Of a stretch of DNA of 41,122 nt, positions 1 through 7,867 are shown one piece after another. Source of the stretch: an uncultured Lentisphaerota bacterium (GTDB lineage: Bacteria > Verrucomicrobiota > Lentisphaeria > Oligosphaerales > CAITYL01). The stretch covers positions 1 to 41,122 of the forward strand of contig CAITYL010000327.1 in NCBI GenBank assembly GCA_903896595.1. The letters run 5' to 3'. Below the pieces are notes generated by a model. It did not search any database and was not told where the DNA came from. It saw only the letters and a program-made list of their open reading frames with translations. Numbering within the stretch: the first letter of the stretch is position 1; each line of letters begins with the position of its first letter. The position numbers and the translations under genes are program-made.

Positions 1-1995
1 CAGCACAATCATGGTCTCGCCAACGGCGCGGCCGAAGCCGATAATGATGGCGGCAAACACCCCGGGACTGGCCGATGGCAGGATCACCCGCCACACCGTC
101 TGCCACCGGCTGGCCCCCAGCGCCAGCGAGGCGGCCTGAAGATTTTTTGGCACATTGGACAGCGCATCCTCGGCGATCGTGAAGAGAATGGGAATGACCG
201 CAAAACCAAGGCCGAAAGCGATGATCAGGCTGTTGCGCTGGTCGTAGCGCACGCCCAGCACCTGGTACATCCACTGCCGGGCATCGCCGCCGAAACAGAG
301 CCGTTCAACCCACGGTCCCGCCGCCCACGCCACCAGCACCGCCGTCAGCAGCACCGGGACCAGAATCAGGAACTCGCGGCCACGTTCCAGGCGCTTGGCC
401 CATTGAAACCGGCGCACCCCCTGCCAGAGCGCCATAAACAGGATAAAGGCCAGCGGCAGGATCACAGCAAACAACCCGACCGCGACCAACCCCGTCTCCA
501 AACGGGGCGCCAGCCACAACGCGATGAGAAAACCGATGACCACCGACGGCACCGCCGCCATGACCTCGACCGCGGGCTTGATCACTCCCCGCACCTCGGG
601 ACTGGCGAACTGGCTGATGTAAATCGCCCCCAATAACGCCATCGGCACCGCGAACACCAGGGCAAACAGGGTCGCCTTCAAACTGCCAAACATCAGCGGG
701 ATAAAGCTTAGCTTGGGCTCAAAGTCGTCCGAGGCGGAAGACGACTGCCAGACTCGGGCCGGCAGGTTATAATTCTCATAATGCACCTTGCCGAACAACA
801 CCGTCCAGCTCACCTCGGGATGGGGATTGTTGATGTGCCAAAGCTGAAGTTGGCCAGCCGCGTCAAGGGAGAGCGCACCGGTCCCGCGGGCATTGGCCCG
901 ATAAATCAGAAATGGCGCTTTTTCGCGCAATACCAAGAGGTTGCGTTCGCTGGTCAGATAATCTAAATGCGCGGCGCCCGCGGCATCCAGGCTCCACAGG
1001 CACTTGTTGTGGGCGGCGGCTTCGATGCGGACGACCGGCCCCGCGTGTTTGGCCAGCGTGTGAATCAAGGCCAGGCGCGGCTCCAGGCCGGGGTCCGAGA
1101 CGACCGGCATCCAAGTGGTCACCCCGCCGGTGGCGTCGCCAACCGCCAACGACAGATCGCCAAACACCAGTCCCAGGGCGGTGATGGCACGGCCGTCCCG
1201 GAACGCGGTCAGGCGGTCCAGCAGACGCGGCGTGTCCCCGCTCACCTCCCACCGCAACAGGCGCCCATTGCCGGTGCCGGCGTACAGAGTCGTCCCCGCC
1301 TTGTCCAACGCATACGCGGACACCGCACCCAGCGTGTCGTCCGCAATGACCGCGGTTTGACTGACCGTGCGCTCCGTGCCGTCCGGGAGCACTTCCGGAT
1401 GGTCGCGCTGAAGCAGGAACCGGTTGCCGGGCAACCAAAAAACGCCCATCAAACCATCGCCGTCCCCGGGCCGCAGGCTGGCCGCCAACGGTGCCCCGGC
1501 CGCCGGCACCATGTTGCCCTGGGGTACCACCCGGTGCCGGATCACCCGGCCGCCGGCGGAAAACTCCGGCGTGAACACCACCCGCGCCAGCGTGGCCGTG
1601 CCGTTCTCCCACAGCAGGGTCAAGTGGTCGTCCGCGCCGACTTCAACCGCCTGGAGGCGCAACCCCGGCCGCGGCGGCCGGATCGGGATGCCATCCAGCA
1701 ACTGGCCGTCGGGCAGCGAGAAAAAGGTCAGGCGCCCGGACCGGTCCAGCACATACCCGGTTTCCAGATATTCGTCCAGCCCCAGCGCCAAGACGTCCGC
1801 CGTGGGCACCCCGCCGGGCAGCGGCAGGCGCACCGTCACTTCCGCGTGCGCCGGCCGGAACAACGGCAGGGCCACCGACACAATCAGCGCCAGCATCAGG
1901 GCTACGCACCCGATCACGCCGATGCCGCCGGCGCCAATCAACCACCGGGCAATCCGGTCGCGGCGCTTGGCGCGTTTGAGAACATGAGGGTTCAT
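1..1995 (-). CDS. pstC: Phosphate ABC transporter permease PstC, long form, C-terminus beyond window
   Basis: Inner-membrane permease of the high-affinity phosphate importer PstSCAB. It is absent from the ORF track because it runs off the left edge, but the frame is open for 665 codons from an ATG preceded by AGGGAAG. After one N-terminal membrane segment (about residues 15-38) comes a long extracytoplasmic region of roughly 350 residues, beta-rich in appearance (e.g. SGRLTFFSLPDGQLLDG). The permease domain follows, with the binding-protein-dependent transport signature near the edge (IIIGFGRAVGETMIVL). About 70 residues are probably missing. The large insertion matches the long PstC form known from Pseudomonas-type transporters rather than the roughly 320-residue E. 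coli form. pstA, pstB and phoU presumably follow to the left. Family identification is secure; the role of the insertion is unknown. Confidence 0.93.
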   Translation of the reverse strand, partial: MNPHVLKRAKRRDRIARWLIGAGGIGVIGCVALMLALIVSVALPLFRPAHAEVTVRLPLPGGVPTADVLALGLDEYLETGYVLDRSGRLTFFSLPDGQLLDGIPIRPPRPGLRLQAVEVGADDHLTLLWENGTATLARVVFTPEFSAGGRVIRHRVVPQGNMVPAAGAPLAASLRPGDGDGLMGVFWLPGNRFLLQRDHPEVLPDGTERTVSQTAVIADDTLGAVSAYALDKAGTTLYAGTGNGRLLRWEVSGDTPRLLDRLTAFRDGRAITALGLVFGDLSLAVGDATGGVTTWMPVVSDPGLEPRLALIHTLAKHAGPVVRIEAAAHNKCLWSLDAAGAAHLDYLTSERNLLVLREKAPFLIYRANARGTGALSLDAAGQLQLWHINNPHPEVSWTVLFGKVHYENYNLPARVWQSSSASDDFEPKLSFIPLMFGSLKATLFALVFAVPMALLGAIYISQFASPEVRGVIKPAVEVMAAVPSVVIGFLIALWLAPRLETGLVAVGLFAVILPLAFILFMALWQGVRRFQWAKRLERGREFLILVPVLLTAVLVAWAAGPWVERLCFGGDARQWMYQVLGVRYDQRNSLIIAFGLGFAVIPILFTIAEDALSNVPKNLQAASLALGASRWQTVWRVILPSASPGVFAAIIIGFGRAVGETMIVL

Positions 1996-2000
1996 CTTCC

Positions 2001-2075
2001 CTAGTACCTTGTAACCGTTAAACTTTCGGATTCACCACGATCGTGGTGAAGGATTTAATTGTTACTGGGTACTAG
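2001..2075. repeat. 75-bp palindromic element, minimal copy
   Basis: Imperfect inverted repeat running CTAGTACC...TTCACCACGA, then TCGTGGTGAA...GGTACTAG. The outer arms share TAGTACC, GTAAC and TTAAA blocks. Its ends match the element at 22863-23027, which carries extra CACGAAG units in its middle. It begins 5 bases upstream of the pstC start codon, so it lies in the leader of pstC. Confidence 0.8.
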
Positions 2076-2123
2076 TGTAAGCGCCGATTATGAGTTGCTG
2101 GTTAGAACCGCGTGAATCTTTGG

Positions 2124-3206
2124 TCAGTAGTCGTGAGCCGCCTGATACATGGCCAGAACGTTCGCCACGGGACTGTTGTCCTGCAGGCAATGCGTCGGCG
2201 CAAACAGGTAACCGCCGCCGGGCATCATGATGTCCATCGTCTCGCGGACATTGCGCGTCACCGCCGCCGGCGTGCCAGTGGCCACTGGGCCGGCCGTGCT
2301 GATGCAGCCGTGAAAGGCCAGCCGGCCGCCAAACCGCGCCTTGAGATCGGCCGGGGCCATATTGACCGCCTCGGGCTGCAAGGTGTCCACCGCCGTAACC
2401 CCCATCTCAATAAAATCCTCATACGCCCAGCTGCTGGAACCACAGGTATGCACCATGACCGGCAGGTCGTACGCCTTGGCCAAATCAATGACCTGTTGGT
2501 GCCGGGGCCGGATCTGACGGCGGAACAGCTCCAGACTGAGGATCGGCGCGATCTGGGTGCCCAGATCCTCGCCCATCCAAATGAAATCAAGGTCACGCCC
2601 GACCTGCTCCAAGGTACGCCGCATCACCTCCAGCTGCAGCTCCAACTTGCGGTCGATCAGGCGCAGGCCGGCCGGTTCCTCCGTGATCAAATCCACCAGC
2701 ACCTGCTCCATGCCGCGCAACATGCTGGTGCTGTTGATGACATCCGGCAGACCGGCGCCGCCGTAGTAGACGGCATTGGGCCGCTGGTGCCGGCACTGCT
2801 CGCGCAAGGTGCTGTAATCATAGTCGTCGGGCACCGCCAGCGGCCAGGCCTCGATTTCCGCCAATGTGGCCGCCTGCAACGGAAAATCGCAGAAATCCCA
2901 GTAGCCGCCGGACTCGTGCTCGATCCAGCGGGTGCGGATGCCCAGTTCCGGATTGATGTTCCGGCCGGGCAGTTCGGGAAACCGCCGCGGCCCGCGAAAC
3001 ACCGGGCCGATGCCCCGGAAATCCACGCCCAGTGCCTGGCGCAGCCCTTCATCGTCGTGTTCCGCCAGCCCCAGCACCGCTTTCAACCGGCGGTCAATGC
3101 CGGGATTGGCAAGGTAGTTGATCGGGACGCGGTCCACCGGCTGACGGTGAAACGCCGCCAGCACCCGCTCCCGCGCGGCCATGGTTTCCTGGGCTTTCCG
3201 GATCAT
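2124..3206 (-). CDS. Uroporphyrinogen decarboxylase family protein (MtaA/methyltransferase-like)
   Basis: A 360-residue UroD-fold protein. The start is supported by AAGGAGATC upstream of the ATG. Residues 253-255 (VHTCGSSSW) form His-X-Cys and Cys301 lies in FHGCIST. Together they match the zinc-binding His-X-Cys...Cys arrangement of MtaA/CmuA-type corrinoid:thiol methyltransferases, rather than haem-pathway UroD, which lacks it. The substrate cannot be told from sequence. The gene is divergent from an AraC regulator (3698-4594) with palindromic repeats between them, a pairing that suggests local regulation. The two genes separate pstC from pstS. Family is confident; methyltransferase function is inferred from the zinc motif; participation in haem synthesis looks unlikely. 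Confidence 0.85.
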   Translation of the reverse strand: MIRKAQETMAARERVLAAFHRQPVDRVPINYLANPGIDRRLKAVLGLAEHDDEGLRQALGVDFRGIGPVFRGPRRFPELPGRNINPELGIRTRWIEHESGGYWDFCDFPLQAATLAEIEAWPLAVPDDYDYSTLREQCRHQRPNAVYYGGAGLPDVINSTSMLRGMEQVLVDLITEEPAGLRLIDRKLELQLEVMRRTLEQVGRDLDFIWMGEDLGTQIAPILSLELFRRQIRPRHQQVIDLAKAYDLPVMVHTCGSSSWAYEDFIEMGVTAVDTLQPEAVNMAPADLKARFGGRLAFHGCISTAGPVATGTPAAVTRNVRETMDIMMPGGGYLFAPTHCLQDNSPVANVLAMYQAAHDY

Positions 3207-3269
3207 CGGCGTGATCTCCTTGTTAATGCAGCGGTTCTTGGCGGTTTCGTCCCGGAGGGACTGAATGAC

Positions 3270-3402
3270 AATAGGCAGGGGCTTCAGCCCCTGTTTCAGA
3301 AAACAAAAAAATGGCGTGCCGTAGGTACGCCGCGATTCGCCACGTACCTAACGGCACGCGAAATGGGGGGGGGCAAAACAGGGGCTGAAGCCCCTGCCTA
3401 TT
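3270..3402. repeat. Cruciform-like element with perfect 27-bp inverted repeats
   Basis: The arms 3270-3296 and 3376-3402 (AATAGGCAGGGGCTTCAGCC...) are perfect 27-bp inverted repeats. Each arm also contains its own palindrome, GGGGCTTCAGCCCC. Between them is a second inverted repeat, GCGTGCCGTAGGTACG (3314-3329) against 3343-3359. Outer GTCCC/GGGAC blocks extend the pairing. It lies between the uroD-like and araC-like genes. Confidence 0.85.
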
Positions 3403-3449
3403 TCCGCACCGTCCCGCTGGGACGGAAAAACCGCAACCGTTGAGTTCTG

Positions 3450-3605
3450 CAAAACTCCGGACCTGAGGCAACGCCCCAGGTGCATGATCAATCAACGGTT
3501 GAGGGCTGAAGGCCCGATTCATAGAACGCCCCTTCAGGGCTCAACGGTTACATCTTTTTTCCTGGGGCGTTGCCCCAGGCTGGTATGAAAGCGCGCCGGT
3601 GGCGC
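3450..3605 (-). repeat. Dispersed palindromic element, copy 1
   Basis: Reverse-complement copy of the element at 33735-33890. Shared blocks in order are GAGCGCC..CGGCGCGC, TTCATACCAGCCTGGGGCAA, GAGCCCTGAAG.GGCGTT, GCGGGCCTTCAGCCC (here TCGGGCC...) and CCTGGGGCGTTGCC. Nested hairpins such as CCTGGGGC/GCCCCAGG are obvious. It reaches into the 5' end of the over-long ORF predicted for the AraC gene. Confidence 0.8.
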
Positions 3606-3637
3606 TCCAAACACCTGAAATCTATCCCGCCCCTGAT

Positions 3638-3667
3638 TTGACAACCAGCCTCAAACCGCGCAATATT
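3638..3667 (+). promoter_or_regulatory. Candidate sigma-70 promoter of the araC-type gene
   Basis: TTGACA at 3638-3643, an 18-base spacer, then AATATT at 3662-3667. It would start transcription near 3674, upstream of the ATG at 3698 but downstream of the GTG at 3599, so it argues for the shorter protein. Confidence 0.5.
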
Positions 3668-3697
3668 TGCACTATTCACGCAATTTTTTATTATTTT

Positions 3698-4594
3698 ATG
3701 CCAAAAATCATAGCAAAACAATCAGAATTTCGCTGCGCGCCCGCGCCAGTCATCCTGTACGCCAACCACATCCAACTGGCCGGCCGCGAAACCATCCGCA
3801 ACGGGCCGGTGGGCAGCCGCATGCTGTTGCGTTGCCTGGAGGGCGAAGGGCCGGTGGTAACGGGAGGACGCCGCATCCGCCTGAGCGCCGGCGACTGGCT
3901 GTTCCTGCCGTGGCATCACACCGTTGAGTATGAATGCCGGCACTGCCGCTCCTTCTTCCTGGAGGGCATCCATCTGGTGCCCCGCCTGCCACCGGGCGCG
4001 GAACGCCCCCTGCTCTTTCAAGTGCCCCACGGCGCCAGCGCGCCCTTGGCCACCGCCCCCCAGCGCCAGGATGCGACGTTGCCCGGCCTGCCCGCAACCC
4101 TGGCCCAAGGCCGGTTTGCGGCCGGCGGCCGGCTGGACCTGTTCTGCCGGTATGTGGTCACCTGGTACGCCAACGACGACGCACGCACCGAACCCGCGGC
4201 CCGCCGGCTGGCCGGCCAGCTCCTGGCCGAACTGGCGCAAGCCCTGGCAACTCCCACCCAAGCACCCATGCCGGTCAATCTGGAGCGGGTGACCCGGCAT
4301 GTGCAGGACCACCTGGACCACGCCTTTTCCGTACCCGCCCTGGCACGCCTGGCGGCCTGCAGTCCCGCCACCCTGACCCGCCGGTTTCACCGGCATCTCG
4401 GGCTCTCGCCGACGGCCTGGATCATGCACACCCGGATCGCCCACGCCGCCGTCCTGCTCTCCACCACCGACCTGCCCGTGGCCGAGATCGGCCGCCACTG
4501 CGGCATCCCCAATCCCTTTTATTTCAGCCGCCTCTTCCACCGGCTCCAAGGCGCCACCCCGCACCACTACCGCCACCTCCACCCGGTGCTGTAA
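3698..4594 (+). CDS. AraC family transcriptional regulator
   Basis: About 299 residues. The N-terminal half is a cupin-like sensory domain (RIRLSAGDWLFLPWHHTVEY, typical of the AraC_binding fold). The C-terminal roughly 100 residues are two helix-turn-helix motifs: FSVPALARLAACSPATLTRRF, then IGRHCGIPNPFYFSRLFHR, the AraC signature. The ORF track starts at a GTG (3599) inside a repeat copy. The ATG at 3698 is preferred because a good -35/-10 pair lies between the two; no clear ribosome site is visible for either. It is divergent from the UroD-like gene, the natural candidate target, with the two separated by structured repeats. The inducer is unknown. Confidence 0.88.
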   Translation: MPKIIAKQSEFRCAPAPVILYANHIQLAGRETIRNGPVGSRMLLRCLEGEGPVVTGGRRIRLSAGDWLFLPWHHTVEYECRHCRSFFLEGIHLVPRLPPGAERPLLFQVPHGASAPLATAPQRQDATLPGLPATLAQGRFAAGGRLDLFCRYVVTWYANDDARTEPAARRLAGQLLAELAQALATPTQAPMPVNLERVTRHVQDHLDHAFSVPALARLAACSPATLTRRFHRHLGLSPTAWIMHTRIAHAAVLLSTTDLPVAEIGRHCGIPNPFYFSRLFHRLQGATPHHYRHLHPVL

Positions 4595-4907
4595 ATCCAT
4601 GTGGGGGCGCCGCCCCCATGCCCCTGCCAAAGGGACCTGTCCCTTTGGAATCCCCTTTCAAACACGCCGGGGTCGGGGGCCGCGACAGGTAACAACGCGC
4701 AAGAAGGAACGATGCCGGCGTCCCCCAACCCCGGCGTTTTTGAAATAAGGGTTGCCTTGAGTCGCAGGCGCCCCCAGTATTCAGCGGCATTTTCTTGGCA
4801 AACGTTTCCCAAAAGCCGCGCTGGGGCGCGGCTTTTGGGAAAGGGGATTCTCAAGGGACGGAGTTCCTTGAGCGGGGCCTGGGGCAGAGCCCCACATGGA
4901 TTTTTGA
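4595..4907. mobile_element. MITE-like element with long imperfect terminal inverted repeats
   Basis: About 313 bp, starting directly after the araC-type stop and ending 2 bp before the pstS stop on the other strand. Both ends, read inward, begin AAATCCATGTGGGG, continue with a GCCCC hairpin and a GTCCCTT hairpin, and reach GAATCCCCTTTC, so the terminal inverted repeats are about 70 bp. Inside are a perfect 17-bp stem (4805-4821 with 4826-4842, TTTCCCAAAAGCCGCGC) and an internal inverted repeat around CGCCGGGGTCGGGG. No coding sequence is visible. Its hairpins could also terminate the two convergent genes. Confidence 0.7.
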
Positions 4908-4909
4908 AT

Positions 4910-5902
4910 TTATTCGAGCTTCTTCACTTCTTTGGCCACCATCTCGGCGGACAGGGGATAGAAGCCGTCTTTGACCACGATCTCCTGGCCTTTCTTGGAC
5001 AGGATCGTCTTGAGGAACTCCTTGACCACCGGGGACAGCGGTTTGCCGGGTTCCTTGACGATGTAGATATAGAGCGGCCGCCAGACCGGGTACTTGCCCG
5101 ACAGCACATTGGCGTAGCTCGGCGCGTACGCCTCGCCGCCAGCCTTGGACAGCGCCAGCGCCTTGACCCCGGAGGTCCGGTAACCGATGCCCGAATAGCC
5201 AATGGCGCCCTGATCCTCGGTGATGCCCAGCACCACCGATGCGGACCCGGGCTGTTCCTTCACGGTGTCCTTGTAGTCGCCCTTGAGCAGAACGGTTTCC
5301 TTGAAGAACCCGTAGGTGCCGGAGGCCGAATTGCGGCCGTAGCTGCTAATCGGCTTGGCGGCCCACGCCGGATCCGTGACCCCGGCCTGGCCCCAGGTCT
5401 GGATGTCATTGGGGGCTTTGGCCTTGCGCGTCTTCGAGAAGATCGCGTCCACCTGCTGGGTGCTCAGGGCGGTCACGGGATTGTCCTTGTTGACAAACAC
5501 CGCCAGGGCGTCCAGCGCGACCTGAATCTCGGTCGGCTTGAAGCCGTACGTGCCCTCGAACTCATTCTTCTCTTCGCGTTTCATGGCGCGGGACATCGGC
5601 CCGAGCTGGGAGGTGCCGGCGATCAACGCCGGCGGCGCCGTGCTGGAGCCCTTGCCCTCGACCTGGATGTTGACGTTCGGATACTGCTTGCGAAACTCCT
5701 CCGCCCACAGGGTCATCAGGTTGTTCAGCGTGTCGGAGCCGACACTGCTGAGATTGCCGGCCACGCCCTCGGCCCGGACATAGACCGGCAGGTTGCCATC
5801 GACCTGAATGGCAATTTCTTCCGCCTGGACGGCGGCAGAAGCGGCCAGCGCCGCACTCAACAGCGCCGCGCCACGGACGGTTTTGGAATAGAACGGATTC
5901 AT
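4910..5902 (-). CDS. pstS: Phosphate-binding protein PstS
   Basis: Extracytoplasmic solute-binding subunit of the Pst phosphate transporter, 330 residues. The chosen ATG (5902) has AAAGGAAAG upstream and gives a clean signal peptide ending near AASAAVQAEE; the ORF-track start at 6016 adds 38 residues translated from a palindromic repeat and is rejected. Phosphate-binding loops typical of the family are visible: SSVGSDTLNNL, GSSTAPPALIAGTSQLGPMS, and SYGRNSASGTYGFFKE. No lipobox cysteine is seen, so it is probably a soluble periplasmic protein. It is on the same strand as phoB, phoR and the porin, but separated from pstC by the uroD-araC pair. Phosphate-starvation control by PhoB is expected from family knowledge; no convincing Pho box is seen directly upstream. 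Confidence 0.95.
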   Translation of the reverse strand: MNPFYSKTVRGAALLSAALAASAAVQAEEIAIQVDGNLPVYVRAEGVAGNLSSVGSDTLNNLMTLWAEEFRKQYPNVNIQVEGKGSSTAPPALIAGTSQLGPMSRAMKREEKNEFEGTYGFKPTEIQVALDALAVFVNKDNPVTALSTQQVDAIFSKTRKAKAPNDIQTWGQAGVTDPAWAAKPISSYGRNSASGTYGFFKETVLLKGDYKDTVKEQPGSASVVLGITEDQGAIGYSGIGYRTSGVKALALSKAGGEAYAPSYANVLSGKYPVWRPLYIYIVKEPGKPLSPVVKEFLKTILSKKGQEIVVKDGFYPLSAEMVAKEVKKLE

Positions 5903-5932
5903 TGTAACTTTCCTTTGTTTTTTGGGTATTTC

Positions 5933-6111
5933 GCCCCAACGGGGCCGGGGAGAATAGCCCAGGGCAACGCCCTGGGAATCAGATAAATTTTCTTTTTCGC
6001 CGCCCTGAAAGGGCAAGGGAACGTTTCCATTGCCCTTTCAGGGCGCAAACGGCTTTATTTTTCTGGCCCAGGGCGTTGCCCTGGGCTATCCTCCTGTCGC
6101 CCCGTTGGGGC
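5933..6111. repeat. Palindromic element of about 179 bp between pstS and the porin gene
   Basis: Near-symmetric throughout. Ends are GCCCCAACGGGGC and its complement; then ATAGCCCAGGGCAACGCCC on both sides; the centre is CCCTGAAAGGGCAA...TTGCCCTTTCAGGG. The arms are roughly 45 bp with a few mismatches. It belongs to the same style as the GGGGC/GCCCC elements at 3450 and 33735. It lies in the leader of pstS. Confidence 0.8.
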
Positions 6112-6161
6112 TCATGCTTCGATGTCCCACGCTTACCGGTCATGTGCACCGTGTGTAGAGA

Positions 6162-7607
6162 TCAAAACTTGTAATTCAGGTCGAGTTGGAGGAGCTGGGC
6201 CTGGTCGGCCTGGGTGCTGGAACCGATGTTGCCCGAACCGCCGTCGATGCGGTTGAGGAGCATGTAGCTCGTCCCGATGTTGCAGTTCGCGGTGATGTTG
6301 TAGCCGAGCCGCAGGACATGGCCCTGGATGTCGGTGTCGGTGAGGCCGGCGGTCTCGCCGAAGTCGCTGTCGCGCATCGGTCCGAACACCGCGTTGGCGC
6401 CGACATAGCAGTAGTTGTAGGTGGCGGTCCACTTGGCGCGCTTGACGTCCAGGCCGAGCAGCCAGCCCAGCTTGCCGCTGTCGTTTTCGACGTCGTCCGC
6501 GGGAATCTTCACACCCTGGCCCTTATCGCCATTGGCGCCGAAGTTGTAGGCGGCGTGGGCATAGGGCTTGACTTCAAACCCGCCCATCGGCATGGCATAC
6601 TCAAGATACGCCTCGCCGATGTTATAGGTGTAGTCGGTGTTCTCGCCGCCGAACGGATTGTTCGGGTCCTGGGACGTGCTGCCGTACCAGGCCGCGGCGT
6701 TGCGGTAGGCGCTGGAGACGTTCTGGTAACCGGCCATGCCCATGAAGGTGCCGGTCTCGCCGACCTGCTTGTAGCCGACCTGGGCGGGGATCCACCAGAC
6801 GTTTTCATCAATCTCATCCTGCTGGCTGCTGCCGTTGATCACCTGGCCGTTGCTGAGGTAGGCCACCTCAAACGCGCCGAGGCTGGCGAACGGGCCGCTG
6901 TACTCCTTGTTCCGCCAGTCGCCGTAGGCCAGCGCGGCGCCCTGCGGCCGCAGATCGCTGTCCCAGGTCAGAATAGTGTTGACCTGCGGATTGTCTTTGA
7001 GCTGACCGGCCGCCAGGCTCAGCGGGGCGCCGTTTTCCAGCTCCCACTTGTGCTTGGCGTAGGCGTAATCCAGCCACACGTTTTGATGCGCGAACGTGTT
7101 GGACATGCCCCAGTCTTGATTGGAACTGCGGCCATTGTTGTCGTTGCCCGTGGCGAGACCGGCGCCGATTTCCCATTGCTCGACCTTGTTGGTCCAAACG
7201 CCGCCCAAGCGGAAGCGGTCGCGAATACGGGCGCGGTCGCCGGTGGAACCGTCGGCATTGGAATTGTTGTCGACGGTCTTGTCGCGCATCTCATAGCGCA
7301 ACCGCAGGTCGCCGGTGATCTTCAGGCCGTCAATGCCCTTGCCCAAGGTGAGGAGACTGGCGGCCTTGTCCACTTTCTTGTTCTGCTCCGCGACTGCTTC
7401 GTTGGTCTCCTTCATGGCGACCTTCATGTCGGTCTGCTTGCCTTCCAGATCCTTGACCTTGCCCATCAGGGCCTGGATCTGCTGGTTCTGAGCTTCCAGC
7501 ATCTGCTTGAGCTGGGCGAGGTCGGCCGGGGCCTGGGCGAAACTGACGCCCGCGCTCCCCAGACACAGGACGCCTGCCCCAATGGTGATGGCTTTGCGAT
7601 AATACAT
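6162..7607 (-). CDS. Outer-membrane porin, Porin_5-like, with N-terminal coiled coil
   Basis: A 481-residue outer-membrane beta-barrel. The start is supported by AAGGAAT upstream of the ATG. The signal peptide is residues 1-24 (cleavage near VSFAQA), followed by a heptad-like coiled coil at about 28-85 (LKQMLEAQNQQIQALMGKVK), then alternating amphipathic strands beginning ITGDLRLRYEMRD and ending in LQLDLNYKF with the C-terminal Phe used for barrel insertion. This plan matches the putative-porin family (Porin_5). It lies between pstS and phoR on the same strand, so it may admit phosphate or polyphosphate, as OprP/OprO do in Pseudomonas, although it is not visibly homologous to those. The substrate assignment is inference from position only. 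Confidence 0.85.
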   Translation of the reverse strand: MYYRKAITIGAGVLCLGSAGVSFAQAPADLAQLKQMLEAQNQQIQALMGKVKDLEGKQTDMKVAMKETNEAVAEQNKKVDKAASLLTLGKGIDGLKITGDLRLRYEMRDKTVDNNSNADGSTGDRARIRDRFRLGGVWTNKVEQWEIGAGLATGNDNNGRSSNQDWGMSNTFAHQNVWLDYAYAKHKWELENGAPLSLAAGQLKDNPQVNTILTWDSDLRPQGAALAYGDWRNKEYSGPFASLGAFEVAYLSNGQVINGSSQQDEIDENVWWIPAQVGYKQVGETGTFMGMAGYQNVSSAYRNAAAWYGSTSQDPNNPFGGENTDYTYNIGEAYLEYAMPMGGFEVKPYAHAAYNFGANGDKGQGVKIPADDVENDSGKLGWLLGLDVKRAKWTATYNYCYVGANAVFGPMRDSDFGETAGLTDTDIQGHVLRLGYNITANCNIGTSYMLLNRIDGGSGNIGSSTQADQAQLLQLDLNYKF

Positions 7608-7622
7608 GGTTATTCCTTATTT

Positions 7623-7654
7623 GGTTGGGTGGTTGTGCGGTTGAGGGGTTGGGC
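7623..7654. repeat. Four tandem 8-mers, GGTTGNNN
   Basis: GGTTGGGT, GGTTGTGC, GGTTGAGG and GGTTGGGC follow one another without gaps, 15 bases upstream of the porin start codon. No other function is visible in the 260-base gap. Confidence 0.6.
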
Positions 7655-7867
7655 AGTGCGGGGGAAACGGGACCGCACCGCGAAACAACGGGAAATAAAT
7701 CGATTGACCAGATGCGTTCTGGCTGCGTCACCTCCTTTCCACCGGCGATGCTTTGAACGCGGTGACGGAGGAATAAAAAATCCGCCCCTGCCGCCGCTGA
7801 TGTTTCTTCAACACCAACAACGTAGAGGTGGATTGTGAGCCGCCGGTTAGCGGCGCATGAGGGAATG

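Noticed and set aside
863-1612. 249-aa minus-strand ORF and the overlapping plus-strand 345-aa ORF (967-2004)
   Set aside because: Both are shadows of the pstC frame, which is open across the whole region and gives a recognisable protein; their composition is Arg/Gly/Pro-rich noise.
2001-3605. Cobalamin riboswitch upstream of the UroD-like gene
   Set aside because: No B12-box-like sequence was seen; the leader is occupied by palindromic repeats.
4601-5986. 461-aa plus-strand ORF
   Set aside because: Antisense to pstS and begins in the MITE-like element.
6186-7838. 550-aa plus-strand ORF opposite the porin
   Set aside because: Mirror shadow of the porin frame (repetitive Val/Gly/Ala composition); the minus strand has a signal peptide, barrel strands and a ribosome site.
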